Below the pieces are notes generated by a model. That model was not told the origin of the DNA. It searched no databases and saw nothing but the letters and a program-made list of their open reading frames with translations. The position numbers were made by a program, and so were the translations under genes. Positions 22,956-35,219 of a DNA stretch of 64,000 nucleotides are shown piece after piece. Each line of letters begins with the position of its first letter. Positions within the stretch are counted from its first letter, which is position 1. Source of the stretch: Earliella scabrosa (taxonomy: Eukaryota > Basidiomycota > Agaricomycetes > Polyporales > Polyporaceae); assembly GCA_022605405.1 (NCBI GenBank), contig JABYQQ010000010.1:1364001-1428000 (forward strand), in the 5' to 3' direction.

Positions 22956-24110
22956 GGCTTGAACTGTGGTCCTTGACCCGTCGCGGAACGAAGTGAACTA
23001 CATCGCGCCGCAGTGCGTGTGAGAACGAACGGTGGGGAGATGGAGAGACGTACCGCGGACGGCGAGAGCTCGTGCAAGGACAAAGGGGTAGAGAGACACA
23101 AGTCAAGAGAGGGACAGACTGAATTTCGAGATGCCAAGCCGAGCCAAATATCGGCAAGCGTAGCCACAGAAGGCAAGACACCGGCGGCGGGCGCCTCGCC
23201 TCTTGTCTCTTGTCCGGCGTCCGCTCTTGCTCTACTCTAACAACTGCACGGTCCAAGGCCAACAACGATCAACGTGCATGACCGGCGACTCCGGCTCGTC
23301 TATCTGATCAACCGGCTAGGCGCCATGTGCGACTGACTGGAGTTGGCGGACGAAGCTTGAGCCCGAGCTGGGACCCACCTCTCGTCCCGCGCTGCTCACG
23401 ACCCCATTCACGACACAGGCGAACGAGGTTAGCGAAGTCATGCATAGGGAGTGCTCGGTGTCCAGCCAGCTGTTACCCCTTCCATGCCATCTCAACCTTG
23501 CGCCAGACCGGCGACGACAGCTCCGAGTCCATCTGATCCACCGACTAGGAGTACTATGCGACCACGGGCGAGCTCGGTCGGCGATGCCATGGCCATGGTG
23601 GGGGTTCATGCTCCTGCCATCTACATGCTGATTGCCTTGCCTTGCCATCCATCGTCCCAGCGTACTGGATTCGGGGGCAACGGCCCCGTCCATATGACTC
23701 CCTGCTAGGTCCACGACACGGGCGAACTCGGTCAGCGAGGTCACGGTGAGTGCTCGTATCCCTCCCGTGGCCAGCCTGAGGCCGATACTTCTTCCTTGCC
23801 ATATCTCTTCCCCGCGCCCTACTTGGCGATGACGGCTCATCCATCTGACGAGCCGGCCGGGCACCGAGTGCTGGCTGGAGTTGGAGGACGAAGTCGAGCT
23901 CTCGTTTCACGAAGCCCCGGTAAGTGCTCATATTCCGCCCAGCCAGAGGCTGATACCCCTCTCTTGCCATCTATCTGCGCCCTGAACTGTCGTCAACTAG
24001 CAGACATCCTCATTCCGCACTGGTCTGTCGCCTGGCGCGACCGTAAGTGGTCACGTTTGAAGCTGACTCCCCAGTGGACGGCTATCGTAACTTGATAGGT
24101 AAGCCTCCGG
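22956..24110. repeat. Degenerate copies of the dispersed repeat family
   Basis: Three diverged copies of a block beginning GGCGACNNCGGCTC and running to CTGGAGTTGGAGGACGAAG lie near 23284, 23505 and 23845. They match the well-preserved array at 56.6-58.6 kb in the same orientation. Upstream sequence near 23140-23190 also resembles 56365-56410 (GAAGGCAAGACACCGG versus GAAGGCAACACGTCGG). Spacing is irregular. Frames across the block are not credible genes. Confidence 0.65.
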
Positions 24111-25131
24111 TCAATACAGTCACTGCCTCCCATTGATTCAAACTGTCCCACAGTTGCTTATTGTTACTTTTTCTATGATTGTTCTGAATCGAACACGTCT
24201 CTTCTCCCAGGTGTGCTGTCCCAGATGTGCAGTGCCTGTGTCCCGTACGCTTTGAGTCCTGTTCGACCTCGCGCCGAGGGATCCGCACGGCAATTATGCT
24301 CCAGACTAGGAGACCATGTCCATCATTGGTCTCGCACCCAATCACCGCGGAGGTGTCTCCGTTTTGGCGTTTCCAAACACAGAAAATTGTTCGATACAGC
24401 ACACACCCCGCCAAGATTGACTTCCACCTCAGCAGACAACGCGTACAACCAGACCCGTCGACAATCTTGGCCTGGTCTCAATTCTTGTGCAACGTCAGGT
24501 CGGGGCCCCTCATAGTACCGCGCTCCCTTCTCCCGTCTCTCGTCCTCCAGCATGCTGTACGACGCTAAGTACTGTACGACAATCGATCCCTTGCCTTACG
24601 TGTCTAGGCGTTTATCGCCATGTATCGCCATGTCGTGGGGTTGGAGAGAAGCAGGAAGCGATCGCGCCCGCACGACGGCGCGCGCGGTCCCCTTCGCAAC
24701 GCGAGCTCCTGCTTCCCGCTGCACATTCACATGCACCGCAGAGAACGGGCGGCCTCATCCCGAATGCCACGTTACATTACGCTGCACCACAGGCAGTCAG
24801 TGACGCGAGGTCGAACTAGACTAGCTTGAGGACACTCGCACCGCGACGACCCCGCAAAGTGTAGAACCACTCTGGGAGGGCCGCTACGGGCGGGCGCAGC
24901 TTCATCAGTGTGTACACGTCGTAGATGGGAGAGCGCAACAAGACTGGGCGCGCTGGGCATTTGGTGCGTAGTTCGCTGATGCCCGGCGGCCTTAGCCTGC
25001 TCGCTACACCACGTCGAGTTGGAGTCTTGATGTGTCTGACGCGGACGGCGCGACCGGTTCGGCGGGATCATACTCTGGTTTCCACTCGTTCATTGCAAGT
25101 ATTGATTGGCACAGTGGGAGTCAGTACATGC
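24111..25131. other. Stretch without a supported gene
   Basis: Several short open frames on both strands, none with good starts, splice pairs or recognisable sequence. Confidence 0.4.
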
Positions 25132-26693
25132 TCATAGATCATTGTAGAGATAGAATGTCGAACTACGCCAGCCGAAAAGGCGGTCTAGGTCTGTAGTGAT
25201 GCTACAAACGAGCTGAGCGCAAAAGGAATTCACGACCTACGGAAGTGACTTACAACACTCGATCATACAGACCGAACTCCCCCTGAGGAGGGTAGTTTAC
25301 CGACAAGGACTGCTCCCAGTGGCCCGCAGTTCCGCCTGGGAGTACAAAGTGTACTGTTTGCGTCCCAGTCGTCTTCACCATCCGAAGCCCCAGAAATGCC
25401 ATGACCTGACATGGACGTGAGCAGGCCAGATGGAGTTGAGTGCTGATGAGACACTTACCTTGGCGAACGATGCAAAGGTCGCATCATACACGGGTGCTTG
25501 TACGCCGAGCAGCACGGTCAAAATGGACTGTATTTGATCAGCATACGTAGCAACACATCATCAATGTCACGACGTACATGATATAGCTGCGGCGGCAGCG
25601 CGATACGAACGTCTGAACCGGGAACTGGTACCGCGTCATTGGGTGCGATATTCGCGAGACAAAAGTTAGACACTCTCCAGCCAAACAGGGTGTACATGTC
25701 GCTACAAATACTACAAGCACGAGTGAATACTAGCAAGAGACTATCGGGGATGCAAGGAAGGATTACGCACAATGCACGGTCTCCAACGTCGAAAATTCCA
25801 CCTTCGGGGTATTTGATACGCAGCGTACGGTCTTCTCCGGTGTGCGTGAAGCTCACGACTCCGGTCGTCGCGTCCTCAGAGATCTTAAACCCTATGTGTT
25901 GCATTGTCTAGTCATACATCAAGACGTCAGCGCGTAGCAAGAGTTGCGGTAGAAGACGGACCCACCTTGGTGAAGGATGCGAAGGTCGGATCATACACAG
26001 GAGCTCGTAGGCCTCTCCACATCGTTAACATTGACTACCGTCGGTGTGAGTGCCTGGCAGTTCCATAGCACTGATTAGGACCTACATGGTAACGAGACGG
26101 AGGAAGTCCGATGAGCACTTCAGCCCCGTATAAGGGGACAGAGGCTCCGTGACCATCGTATACGAGGCAGAAGGATGAGACCGTCCAGTGGTAATATGTG
26201 TTCATATCAGTGCAAATACTAGACGATACCTCAGCAAGAGGGCATGGGGGACGTATTTGAGAACCACGTACAATGCACGATCACCATCGTCGAATACTCC
26301 TCCGGCGGGGTACTTGATGTCTAGCGTCGGACAGCCCACCGAGCCGGGGGGCGTGAAGCGCACGATTCCGGTCGCCGCGTCCTGTGCCATATTGAAGCCG
26401 AGATACTCCATAGTCTGGTGATTCAAGGCGTCGGTGTGCAGCATGTGTGGACAGAGGACCTAGAAGAAGTACCCACACGGCTGAAGGACGCGAACGTCGG
26501 GTCATATACCGGCGCTCGCAGGCCTCGCCACATTGTTAACATCGACTGCCGACGGTGAGAATGGTGGTGAGAATGATAGAAGATCAATAATGCGAACTTG
26601 AGAACTTACATGGTAATGCGAGGGAGGGAGGCATGAGCGGAGTGGAAGTCCGAGAGAGGAGGGCAGAGCAACGTTTGCAGAGGCGGATGCCAT
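25132..26693 (-). CDS. Protein of three tandem exon-duplicated repeats; possible divergent HicA/YcfA-like domains
   Basis: Read leftwards, a three-exon set repeats three times with conserved intron phases. The first exon type ends in LPPSxYH, the second is a 23-residue exon (SMLTMWRGLRAPVYDPTFAS, then FxK/R). The third exon contains MxxxGFxxxxDATTGxVxF and L-x-IKYPxGGxFDxGDRAL. The linking exon has FICSDMYTLFGWRVSNFCL, and the last partial repeat has FITTDLDRLFGWRSSTFYL, ending with TGA at 25132-25134. Every donor is GTN and every acceptor AG, so the gene looks intact. The order YDxTFxxFxxxMxxxGF, a V-x-F strand, an IxYP strand, then (F/Y)GWxxxxF recalls fungal HicA/YcfA-like proteins, but their His-Pro motif is absent. 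The assignment is inference only. Confidence 0.65.
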
Positions 26694-29310
26694 CGTCGGT
26701 GGTGACGATGAAGACGGAGAGACGATAGCGTTGCAGGAAGCATGAGCCAGAATCCGCGGAGCGTATTTGAACGTCGAGCAAACTCGGTGAATCCCAGAGA
26801 TGAAGGTGAGAACAGGGATTGCTCGAAGCCATCGAGTAAATCGGAAAATTTTGGTGAGCCATTCCTCCCATTTACATGTTCAACATCGACGGACCTAGAA
26901 TATCCAACCTATTTCCGCGTTCTGAGCTCCTGGGACGAAGCTGATTGACAAAATTCAAATGATCTTGTTTAGATCTGAAGACAGTTTGAAGCCATGAGAG
27001 ACTCCATAGTACTTACACATCGTGCGCACTGTCTGTTCCTTTGTTGATGGACTCGCTGGCCGGCATTGGCCGCGCCTCGCTGTCGCCGTCGCGTTTCATT
27101 TGTGAGCGGAGTTCGATGAGGACGCATCTCTTCTCGATTATCTATCCACCTAAGGTAGCAGTCATGTCTTCCTGGTACACGTGCACGTGGGGTAGCAATT
27201 CTCGCACACGTCAGCGAGCGGGTTCGTGTGAGCGTTCGATATCCGTACCAGAGCGCGCAATGGCGATTTGAGCGACCTTTGATCCTCGGGATCTGGCGAG
27301 ATATTGAGGATGCCAAGTATCGGTTCACCTCGTGACTAGCGAAGTTCAACGGTGGCCTCCTAGAAAAACCGGACTCTTGCTTCCGGGAGTCGTACCGGCG
27401 GTTCGCGACAAGCAAGACTCAAAACACGATTTTAGTGAGTCGTTGTAGGGCCACCTAGAGGCAGGGAACTGTGCATATCTCAGCACTTCATTCACCTGTG
27501 AGGAGTTTTGACAATTACCGGATGCCTTGACCCGCGCATCTGCAGGTGCCATTACTAGGAAAGGAAGAGGACGATCATTTAGGGCTGGCGTCCCTTTGTC
27601 TCGGACACCACTTACTATTGGTTAGTACCGAATTGAGGTTCTGTCGGACCCAAATCGGGGGAATTCTCCTTCCAGTATCATATATCCACAATGGGTCGGC
27701 TAGCATCCTCCGGTACTTAGCAGAATAATAGATCGTCCCCTTAGGTATCCGCCCCAGTTTCAACGTTGCAACAGACTTGTGGATTCACGAATGACCATGG
27801 GTCTACACAGATAGTCAAGGGGGACTCGAATTCGAGGTATATGTGAAGATGAGGGATTCCGTGAATTAGCTAAGTGGAGTGGAGTGAATCGGTAGGCGTA
27901 AGCGGAAGCATTGGCGGAGGGGGCAATTGCAAGGAGGGTGCGTGCGACGTGCGTGGGGCCCCACTGGCACGGCCCCCAGAGCACCCAGACTTCCGGGACA
28001 TCCCGTCGCGCTCCGACGATACCGATCGATTGGTTCTCACCGCAGAAATGGCTGGCGCGGCGGCCAATATTTTGTTCCGCGAAGCTTCGTTGTCGGCCCG
28101 CCCGCGACCCTGAATTGCCCGCGGAGTGTGGGAGAATGCATTGAAATAGAAGCCCGACGGACTGTCGGAGACTCGGAGTAAATAAGGACTTCCTCTGTGG
28201 TCTCGGTCTCGCCAATTGGTACTTGGCAATAACGACGGGGCCAAAGCCAAGATTGTCTCCCGTCGCTGACTTGAGAAATGATATTGACTTCAGCGCAGTA
28301 CGCAAGGCCAACTGTTGCTTCAAGCTTCAGGAAGTCCTGAGCGATACGCCCTGGAATGATGTTCTCGTGTGTCCGTCAAAGGCTCCACAGATCATCCGAG
28401 AGCTTCGAGACTTAGAAGCACTCTGTGTACGTCATGCTGGGCTAAGAGATATGACTCATATGTCAAAACTTTTATGACAGAATCCATCCGGAGGCCCGGC
28501 CGTCCGATGAATTAGACAATTGAGATAGCCAGAGATGGGCATACAATTGCCAAAATCACCTAAATTGCGGCTTATCTTTGTGTGCTTATTATCCCATCCC
28601 GGCGTCATGGGCTTTCGCAAGATGTACCTTGCCCGCCGCCGTGACATTCGTTAGAGTCTTGACTTCGGATGCCAAGTGCAACCGTATACTAAGACGGCGA
28701 CACGAGTTGAAGAACAGAGGGGATGGTATTCCAGTTGGGTTGATCGGCGCGGGGTCTCGAAGATCTGGATCCCGTTCATCTCGCTCACGCGCACAATGCA
28801 TTGCGCGCCATGGTGTAACGCCCAACACCCAGCCTGACGACGATATTTGGGACATCTGCGCGGCAGAAGGGGCGCGAGCTAGGGTGAGAGGCTCGGGAGC
28901 TCATTAGAATGGTATGTACGCGATTCAAGCAGCAGGGGAAAGGCGAGGATACCCGTACGATACAGAAGCTGGCCGTGTGCTCAGAAGCGGACTGGCATCT
29001 GGGAACGGGCCACATACCCATGCCCGATGCTTCGTGCCAGGGGCATAGAGGTTTAGGTTCGCGCGGCCGTCCCGTCTCCCACGGTCTCCCCCACGCCCAG
29101 CTGCTTCTGCCTCTCCATGAATCAATGGGACGGCGCGAAGAAGTCGGAAGGGAGCTCTTCCTCAGCGGCTTTGGGCAAGGGCGGGACGCGATGCCCACTG
29201 CACTGACGACGGCCGTGGGCTAAGCGAGTCCTCGTGTCCGCCCCCTTCGTCGAACCCCGCGAGGAGGCGCGGGAACCCCTACTTGAGCGGTGCGGATGAT
29301 CGCGCGACTT
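26694..29310. other. Long stretch without a convincing gene
   Basis: Open frames occur on both strands (for example 26969-27415 minus and 27760-28323 minus). They have Arg/Ser/Pro-rich out-of-frame character. A plus segment near 28230-28420 (NDIDFSAVRKANCCFKLQEV) looks mildly protein-like but has no ATG. No mobile-element terminus was identified. Confidence 0.4.
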
Positions 29311-30132
29311 TCAACGGCTTGACTTGGGTAGGGGTTTGGCCTTATACTTCGAACCAGACGCGTTATCCTCCCCATCCTCGTCGCGCAGGTGCCTAGGGAA
29401 ACAAGTCAGCGCTAAGTAGTAAGGGATCTGATACGTACTTGGAGTAGAAGACGATGCCGGGCTCGACGTAGGCAAGGCCATGCTCGATGTCGCAGACGCA
29501 CTGCAGGAAGGTAGTGGGTGAGACCCAATGTGAGGCTAAATGAGGAGGGTCTGAGGTCTAGATAACTCACCTAGGACACGAAAAAGTGCTCTGAAACTGC
29601 TGCCATATCTGCACGCTTGCGTGCATGAGCACGACCGCTACTGAATCACAGTCTATACCAAATCCGCAGGCAGTGTTGTGGGTTCGAAGGCCTCGATGAT
29701 GAGCTGATCACCCAGATCGAAGCCGCGCAACCCACTCAAAGCTTCCCTGAGCTTTTCTGCGCGTGTTGGCGAGGAGTTGGGAACGTACCGAGCGTCAGTC
29801 AGGCTCGCGATCTTCATCGTCTTGAATGTCATAGAGAGTCAGGGCAGACGTTGCCCTGAGACAGCGCTGAGCCCCAAGTGGGGACATGTTAGACGGCGGC
29901 ATCGAGGTTGGCATCAAAGCTGTCAACTATTACAAGACGCGCCTTGCTGCGGCGTGCGCATAATCGCCTCGCGAGCTGCTCGACTGTTCAGCAGGTGGGA
30001 GTCGTAAGACCGCTCGACAACACGCCAGTCAAAAGCTCCATTCCAGATAACCATGCTCGACCCCCAGTCACTAGGCGTACTCGGCTTCCGCTTCCGCTTC
30101 CGAGTCGTCCCGTTGTCCCGTCGGAGCGCCAT
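29311..30132 (-). pseudogene. Unidentified multi-exon gene, upstream part unresolved
   Basis: The 3' end is well supported: LREALSGLRGFDLGDQLIIE and EAFEPTTLPADL, a 47-nt intron, IWQQFQSTFSCP, an intron, CVCDIEHGLAYVEPGIVFYS, an intron, then a Lys-rich tail and TGA at 29311-29313. A possible start is ATG 29832. A further upstream block with ATG 30132 (SDWGSSMVIWNGAFDWRVVE) looks coding but cannot be spliced in frame to the rest. The family is not recognised. It may be two genes, or one broken gene. Confidence 0.4.
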
Positions 30133-31079
30133 GTCGCACGCGCGTTGCCTCAGATATTTGTCAAGTTGGTGCTGATGCGCACAAGGTGCGCATTGAATCC
30201 GAGCTCAGCTACATAGTGGTACGTCGTTGCGGAATCAGTCCGTCCGTCGTGACTCGTTACTCAGGGAGCCGACCGCGAGCCTAGACGCCGATCCACGTTA
30301 TGCGTTGTTTGTTGGGCCAAACAAAGGTGTGTCACCTATGTAGCAATATTTGCCGCTGTCCATCTCCACTCTTTTTTCCGTGTGCGGAGCTGGCATCTTC
30401 CGGTCTTGCGCATGCACGGCAATCCGAAACAGACAGGCTGAACTCAGACGGAATCGCAATTTCAAGTTCTGGTCCTGTTCCCAACGATCGTCGCCTGATG
30501 CAAATGGTATCCGCCGATTCAGAAGTAATCACCCCGGCGGTGCCGAATGGAGAGGTTGCGACTCTCCAGTGTCGGATGCCACACAAGCACATCTGCAGTG
30601 GGTGGGGGACCTTGCATTCTGATCTCACATTGTGATAGCTTACCCCTACTCGCAAAAACAACTTCAACATATCCACTACGCCTCAGAACCCCTGATCATG
30701 ATACACGAACGCTACCCTCTTTGTTTGTGGTGCGTATCTCCTTGCGCACTTGCATCGACCTGCGTTGATAACTCCTCGTAGGACCACACGCTCGCCGTCT
30801 CCTTCGCCCCCATGGGCCAAGCGCCGTCCGAGGCATCCATGCGGTTCTTCGCCGACGCCTTTAGTACTGATCACGGATCTGGGCCCGCTCGCCTCTCTGG
30901 CGCGCCCTTTCCTGCGGGGACTGTCTAGGACGCTGGACGCGGCCCATGACCGTCCTTCGTCCGACACCTCGACGACCGTATGTCCGCCATTCACACGCTC
31001 GTCATTCAGCCGTAGTGTGTAGACTGACGGACCGTCCTCGCGAGCAAGCATCAGTTTACTGTGTGGCCGGTCGAGGCGT
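30133..31079. other. Coding-like debris, plus strand
   Basis: A plus block near 30660-30930 reads protein-like across a possible intron (PLIMIHERYPLCLW, then DHTLAVSFAPMGQAPSEASM) and then meets stops. No family is recognised. The rest shows nothing. Confidence 0.3.
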
Positions 31080-31490
31080 GCACCGTGGGACACTCTGTAT
31101 GCGGACCCGCTACGCGGTCGCGACCTCTGGTGCGCGAACCTGCAGTGACCTACAGTGAGTACTAAGTATCCTGTCTTTGCCAATCTCATACTTACCTCCT
31201 CAAGCCTACGAGTGCTCCACGCGCGTCGGCATTACCGCATGACGATCACCGCTGGCAACAGGCGCCTAATGCCTGCACCTGAACCGTTCGTGCTCGCCGT
31301 GACCAAGCTCGAGGTCCAGGCGAAGCGGGGCGTCGTCTTGGAAAGTTCGCCTTCGGCAGTGCGCGCCGGCGTTGCCTCGGCCGCGATCTGTGCGTGCCTA
31401 CACATGCTCGGGAGAAGAGTGCGGTCACGAGCGCATCGTTGCAGGTGGGCGAGGGCGTGGGCGAAGTTTATGGTTTACCAGTAGAGTGTA
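31080..31490 (+). pseudogene. HAD-superfamily phosphatase fragment (GPP1/DOG2 type)
   Basis: TRYAVATSGARTCSDL, then after a short intron a frame change, then PAPEPFVLAVTKLEVQAKRG and VVLESSPSAVRAGVASAA. These correspond to the middle and end of a HAD sugar- or glycerol-phosphate phosphatase (WAVATSGTR, then KPxPEPYLxG, then VVFEDAPAGxxAGKAAG). The DxDGT nucleophile motif was not found upstream. The conserved Glu-Asp of the third motif reads Glu-Ser. The fragment is out of frame internally and looks dead. Confidence 0.55.
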
Positions 31491-32570
31491 CTTGCATGTT
31501 GTACGGCCTAGGAAGTTCGCCTAATCTATGTGATTGTATGCCGTAGGCCCGTATTACTTAGCCGTGCGATACAAATGGATGCCTTGGACTCGGTATGGTG
31601 ACGCGTACAAGCGCTAGCGGCTTGCAACAGCGTCGTGCACACGGAGAACGGAGAACAGATGTATCAGAACCGACTACAGTCATCCCCCGTTCCCCGGTCG
31701 ATGGGTCACCTGCCTTATAGGGCAACTTTTTGGCGGGAGGTGGCACCAGAACGCCAACAATTTCAAATTGAAAGTGCTCAGCTGTGGTGCGAGGCGACCC
31801 ACTGAGCGGGGTGACCGGTGACCCATCGAGCGGGGGAAGACTGTAAATACTTACTTACAAGCTCAGGCACAGATAACTTACCTCGTCGGGCATCATGCGC
31901 AAGGCGCCCGCGCTTAGGGTTGTGCTCAGGCGCCTTCGGAGCACGAAATTTCGTTCGGAGAAGGCGGCTTGATCCAAACCTTTCGGCGTCCTTCCGTTCG
32001 CACTCGCTCCTGCTTTTCCTCCTTTCCCCTCAAACACGATACCAGTGCGTAAGTCTTGTGATTATATGCACCGGATGATACGCTCAGTTCTCTGCATGGT
32101 GCGAATACCCACTAGATCGGCAAGATCCTCACCTGCTTGGCTAAGCACGTCTGTGCTACCTACCCATCTCAGTACACGAGCACACCCCTTCCCTAGAAAT
32201 CTTTGAGACGGACGAGGAAGCCAACGATCGCTGTGCGTCATTGCATGCCAATAGGACTCGCGCCCGTCGCTGCTGCTGCGGTACTTGTGTCCGCTCTTCC
32301 CAGCCTGTCCGCACCCAGCTCCCCGAATGAGCCTCCGCAAGGCCGTCCTCCAGCGTATCACGCCTCTGCCGTCAGGACACCCTCACCCAGCATTCCGCAC
32401 GACTGGCGCCAATCGCCCCTCGAGTCTGAACCGGACTCGCAGCTGTACCAGCTTCACACCGCTCCCGTCGCCAGTACCGTACGTTGATTTATCACCTACC
32501 ACCATCTCGTCAGCGGGCACTGATAGTCCTTGCCCTCCGCTTCCGCGCAACCCGTGCTCGCAGATAATTC
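31491..32570. other. Stretch without a supported gene
   Basis: A proline-rich plus frame (32203-32487) lies upstream of the BTB fragment and might have been its N-terminus. It has no independent support. Confidence 0.35.
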
Positions 32571-33270
32571 ATGACCGGCAATGGCGTCGTCAAGAGATGG
32601 CAGGTGAACATCGCCGAGCACGCGTTTTCGCTCCCCTCCGAGCTCGCGACCGTCAGCCTGAGCGGGACTGTCAAGCGCGACCCCAAGCTCTGGTCCGAGG
32701 ATCCTCCTCTGTCACGAGACCGCGTTCCGGGTCTACCGCGGACTGCTCACCCGGCATTCGGTCATCTTCCGGGGCCTGTTCACCATGGCCCAGCCGTCGA
32801 CCGCGGAGACAATGGAGAGCTGCCCGGTCGTGCACACCTCGGACCCTCCAGATGACCTGCGCTACTTGCTTCGTGCGCTGTGCGGACTTCGAAGGTGAGT
32901 CGCACAATCTGGTGTACTCAGTGTCTTGATCGCGTTCTTTGCTTCTTGACCTTCCCGCTTCGGACTTGAGTCTCCTGTCCCCTATCGTTGCCGGGCTGCG
33001 CTGTCGCGTTCTTCATCCTCGCTGCAAGTAAGTCGGTCCATTCTTCGACTCGCAAACATGACGCTCATTAATGAGCAGCTTCGACTTCGCGGCATGACCT
33101 TGCCCACTGCACATCGACGCATACTCAACGCGAGCACCCTCAAGTGGCGCGTCTCACCCTCTAGTGTCATCCGCTTGGCTCGGACTTGCGCTCGTGTGAC
33201 GTGTGCTCGTGTTACGCTTTGCTGGATCCTATCCGAACTCGAGAGTACGCTGTCTATCCATCCCCCGCAT
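32571..33270 (+). pseudogene. BTB-domain protein fragment, frameshifted
   Basis: KRDPKLWSED in one frame is followed, after a one-base shift near 32700, by CHETAFRVYRGLLTRHSVIF and RGLFTMAQPSTAETMESCPV. Then comes PDDLRYLLRALCGLR and a GTGAGT donor. This is the basidiomycete BTB pattern (WxEDGxxxLxxExTxFRVHxxxLxRHS). Downstream exons near 33,060-33,260 are only weakly similar. Unlike the intact BTB gene at 6088-7543 it cannot be translated through. Confidence 0.6.
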
Positions 33271-35219
33271 TGACACTATACACGCTTGTGCAGTAGCCAA
33301 AAATGGACAATATTTGCCTTCAGCCAACGCCCTCCGGTACCCGGCGGTGTCTGTCGAGCGACTGGACAACATCATCGTTGAATGAGGAAGATTATATGGC
33401 GGTCGTCGACGGCCATGGCGCATCGTCGTTCTTTGAAGTACGGGAGCGCTTATGATAGATGCGGGCCGACGACTGCGCGCTGGTCGGAAACCGAATGCCG
33501 CTGAGTCTGTCCGGTCAAGTCATGTAAGTGACCCATGAGACTTTCCGACATATCGTGACCTGATAGCGATGCTGTACACGAGATAGTACGAGGATCGTCG
33601 ACGGCAGGATGGACAAGCAAAGCATCGGCGTCGTTGAACCACACTCTGTGATCATAGTAGTCATACGGATGCTATCCTATATAGGACTCGCCGCAAGTAC
33701 GGCCTGAGCGTTCGTCAGTGATTGACAGCGCAACCTACAGCTCCCAAAAAGCAAGAAAGACATGCATCTCATCGCCTTTGTTAATTCGTCCAAGCCAAGT
33801 CCAACCCTGCATCCGCGCCGGGATATCCGCCCGGCAGCCCAGTCGACGACTTATATATATATAATTAAGAAGAGTCAAGACATCGTATGGGACCAAAGCG
33901 CGCGATCGCGGCCTCTGTAGGGCGAGTGGAGAACCAGCGAGGTGATAGGGAAGGAGGCACAACATAAGTAGGGGATGTGGGCGAGTACCTACATCAACCC
34001 GGCATTCGCGTCGTGGACTGCCTGTGGCGCCGACGTTTGCCATGATCGTGATTCGTGCGCCCATTCTTGCCAAGGCTTCTAGGGACCGGAGTCTCACTCG
34101 CGGGGGCTCGAACCGACAACGAAGGTAGCACACGCGGGGTCGCGCACTTGAGGCGGTAGATGATAGATGAAGATGGGCGGATACTGGAACCGGCCCGAGC
34201 CCTAACCCTGGTGAGGTGCATCGCACCTGACCGGTGTTCTCAGGCAATTCTGCGATGTCCCTGTACTCCTCCTCGTTGACATTGATGCATACCTCGTCGC
34301 TGCTTTGTTTGCTATGCTTTCCTTGGTCTTGCTCCCCGCTCTTAGACCTTGTTCTTTCCTTTCGTGCACTCGTTTCCGCTTCCGTTTTGCGTCGATCACG
34401 TTCATCGACCCCACTTGCGGTGGAAGGCGAAGCACGCCATCGCTCAAGGCTCGGTGGCCAGCCCGCGATCGCGGACACGCTCGATCATGGTGGACAGGAT
34501 GAACCAATGTGAGTACTATCCTAGCGTACGAAGCGCGTCGATATACATCTGGTGCGAAGAACTGGGCTTCTGGCGCGGAACCGCTGCACAGTAGTTGTAC
34601 GACGTCTGACACAGCGAATATCCAGCTCACGGCAGATTCCAAGCTCGCATCGACGTCCTCACAACGTCTTACGAAGCACTGCTGCCCTTCATCTCTTTCG
34701 CGGTCGTCGCGTTCGCGCAACACTGGATTCCATTCAAGATGACTGTAAATGGATCGTCTCTGGGGGACCGTGGCCGGAACGGGTCTATCCTACCACTTGT
34801 GCGAATCCTGACACGCGTGTTCCGTATAGCAGGAACAACTGGAAGGTCTTCCGTCAGCCAATGTGAGTATAAATCCCCTCTTCAGGCACATCAGCCGTTC
34901 CTAATCACTAGGTCCCGACTCCCACCGTCCCCCGTCGAAGGAGACCCCAACTTCTATCCAAAGCTTATCTATTTGTCCAAGATCAAGGAGTGGGTGTTGC
35001 GTCCCTCACTAGCTTATGCGCATTTTGTATGAAGTAGTTCTCTGTCCGGGTATGGTGGCACAACGGGTTGCTCACCACCGGCTCGTACACGTTGCTCAGC
35101 GCAGACGTATGTTCGCACACCGTGGTCTTCCCGGGTCCTGTCGGATAGGCAATGATGCTGCCTTTCTTATACATCAACCCGCCCTATAGGTGAGTCTTAG
35201 TCTAGGACCATCATTCATA
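33271..35219. other. Stretch with debris, possibly the eroded 5' part of the ABC transporter
   Basis: A (TA)n tract lies at about 33,853-33,866. Plus blocks near 34,630-34,730 (RIDVLTTSYEALLPFIS) and 35,050-35,110 are coding-like but cannot be joined. They would fit the position of the membrane part of the transporter downstream. No gene is called. Confidence 0.35.

Noticed and set aside
34983..35177. Minus-strand P-loop-like GPGKTT
   Set aside because: Isolated match in a region of plus-strand transporter debris; no other ATPase motifs on the minus strand.
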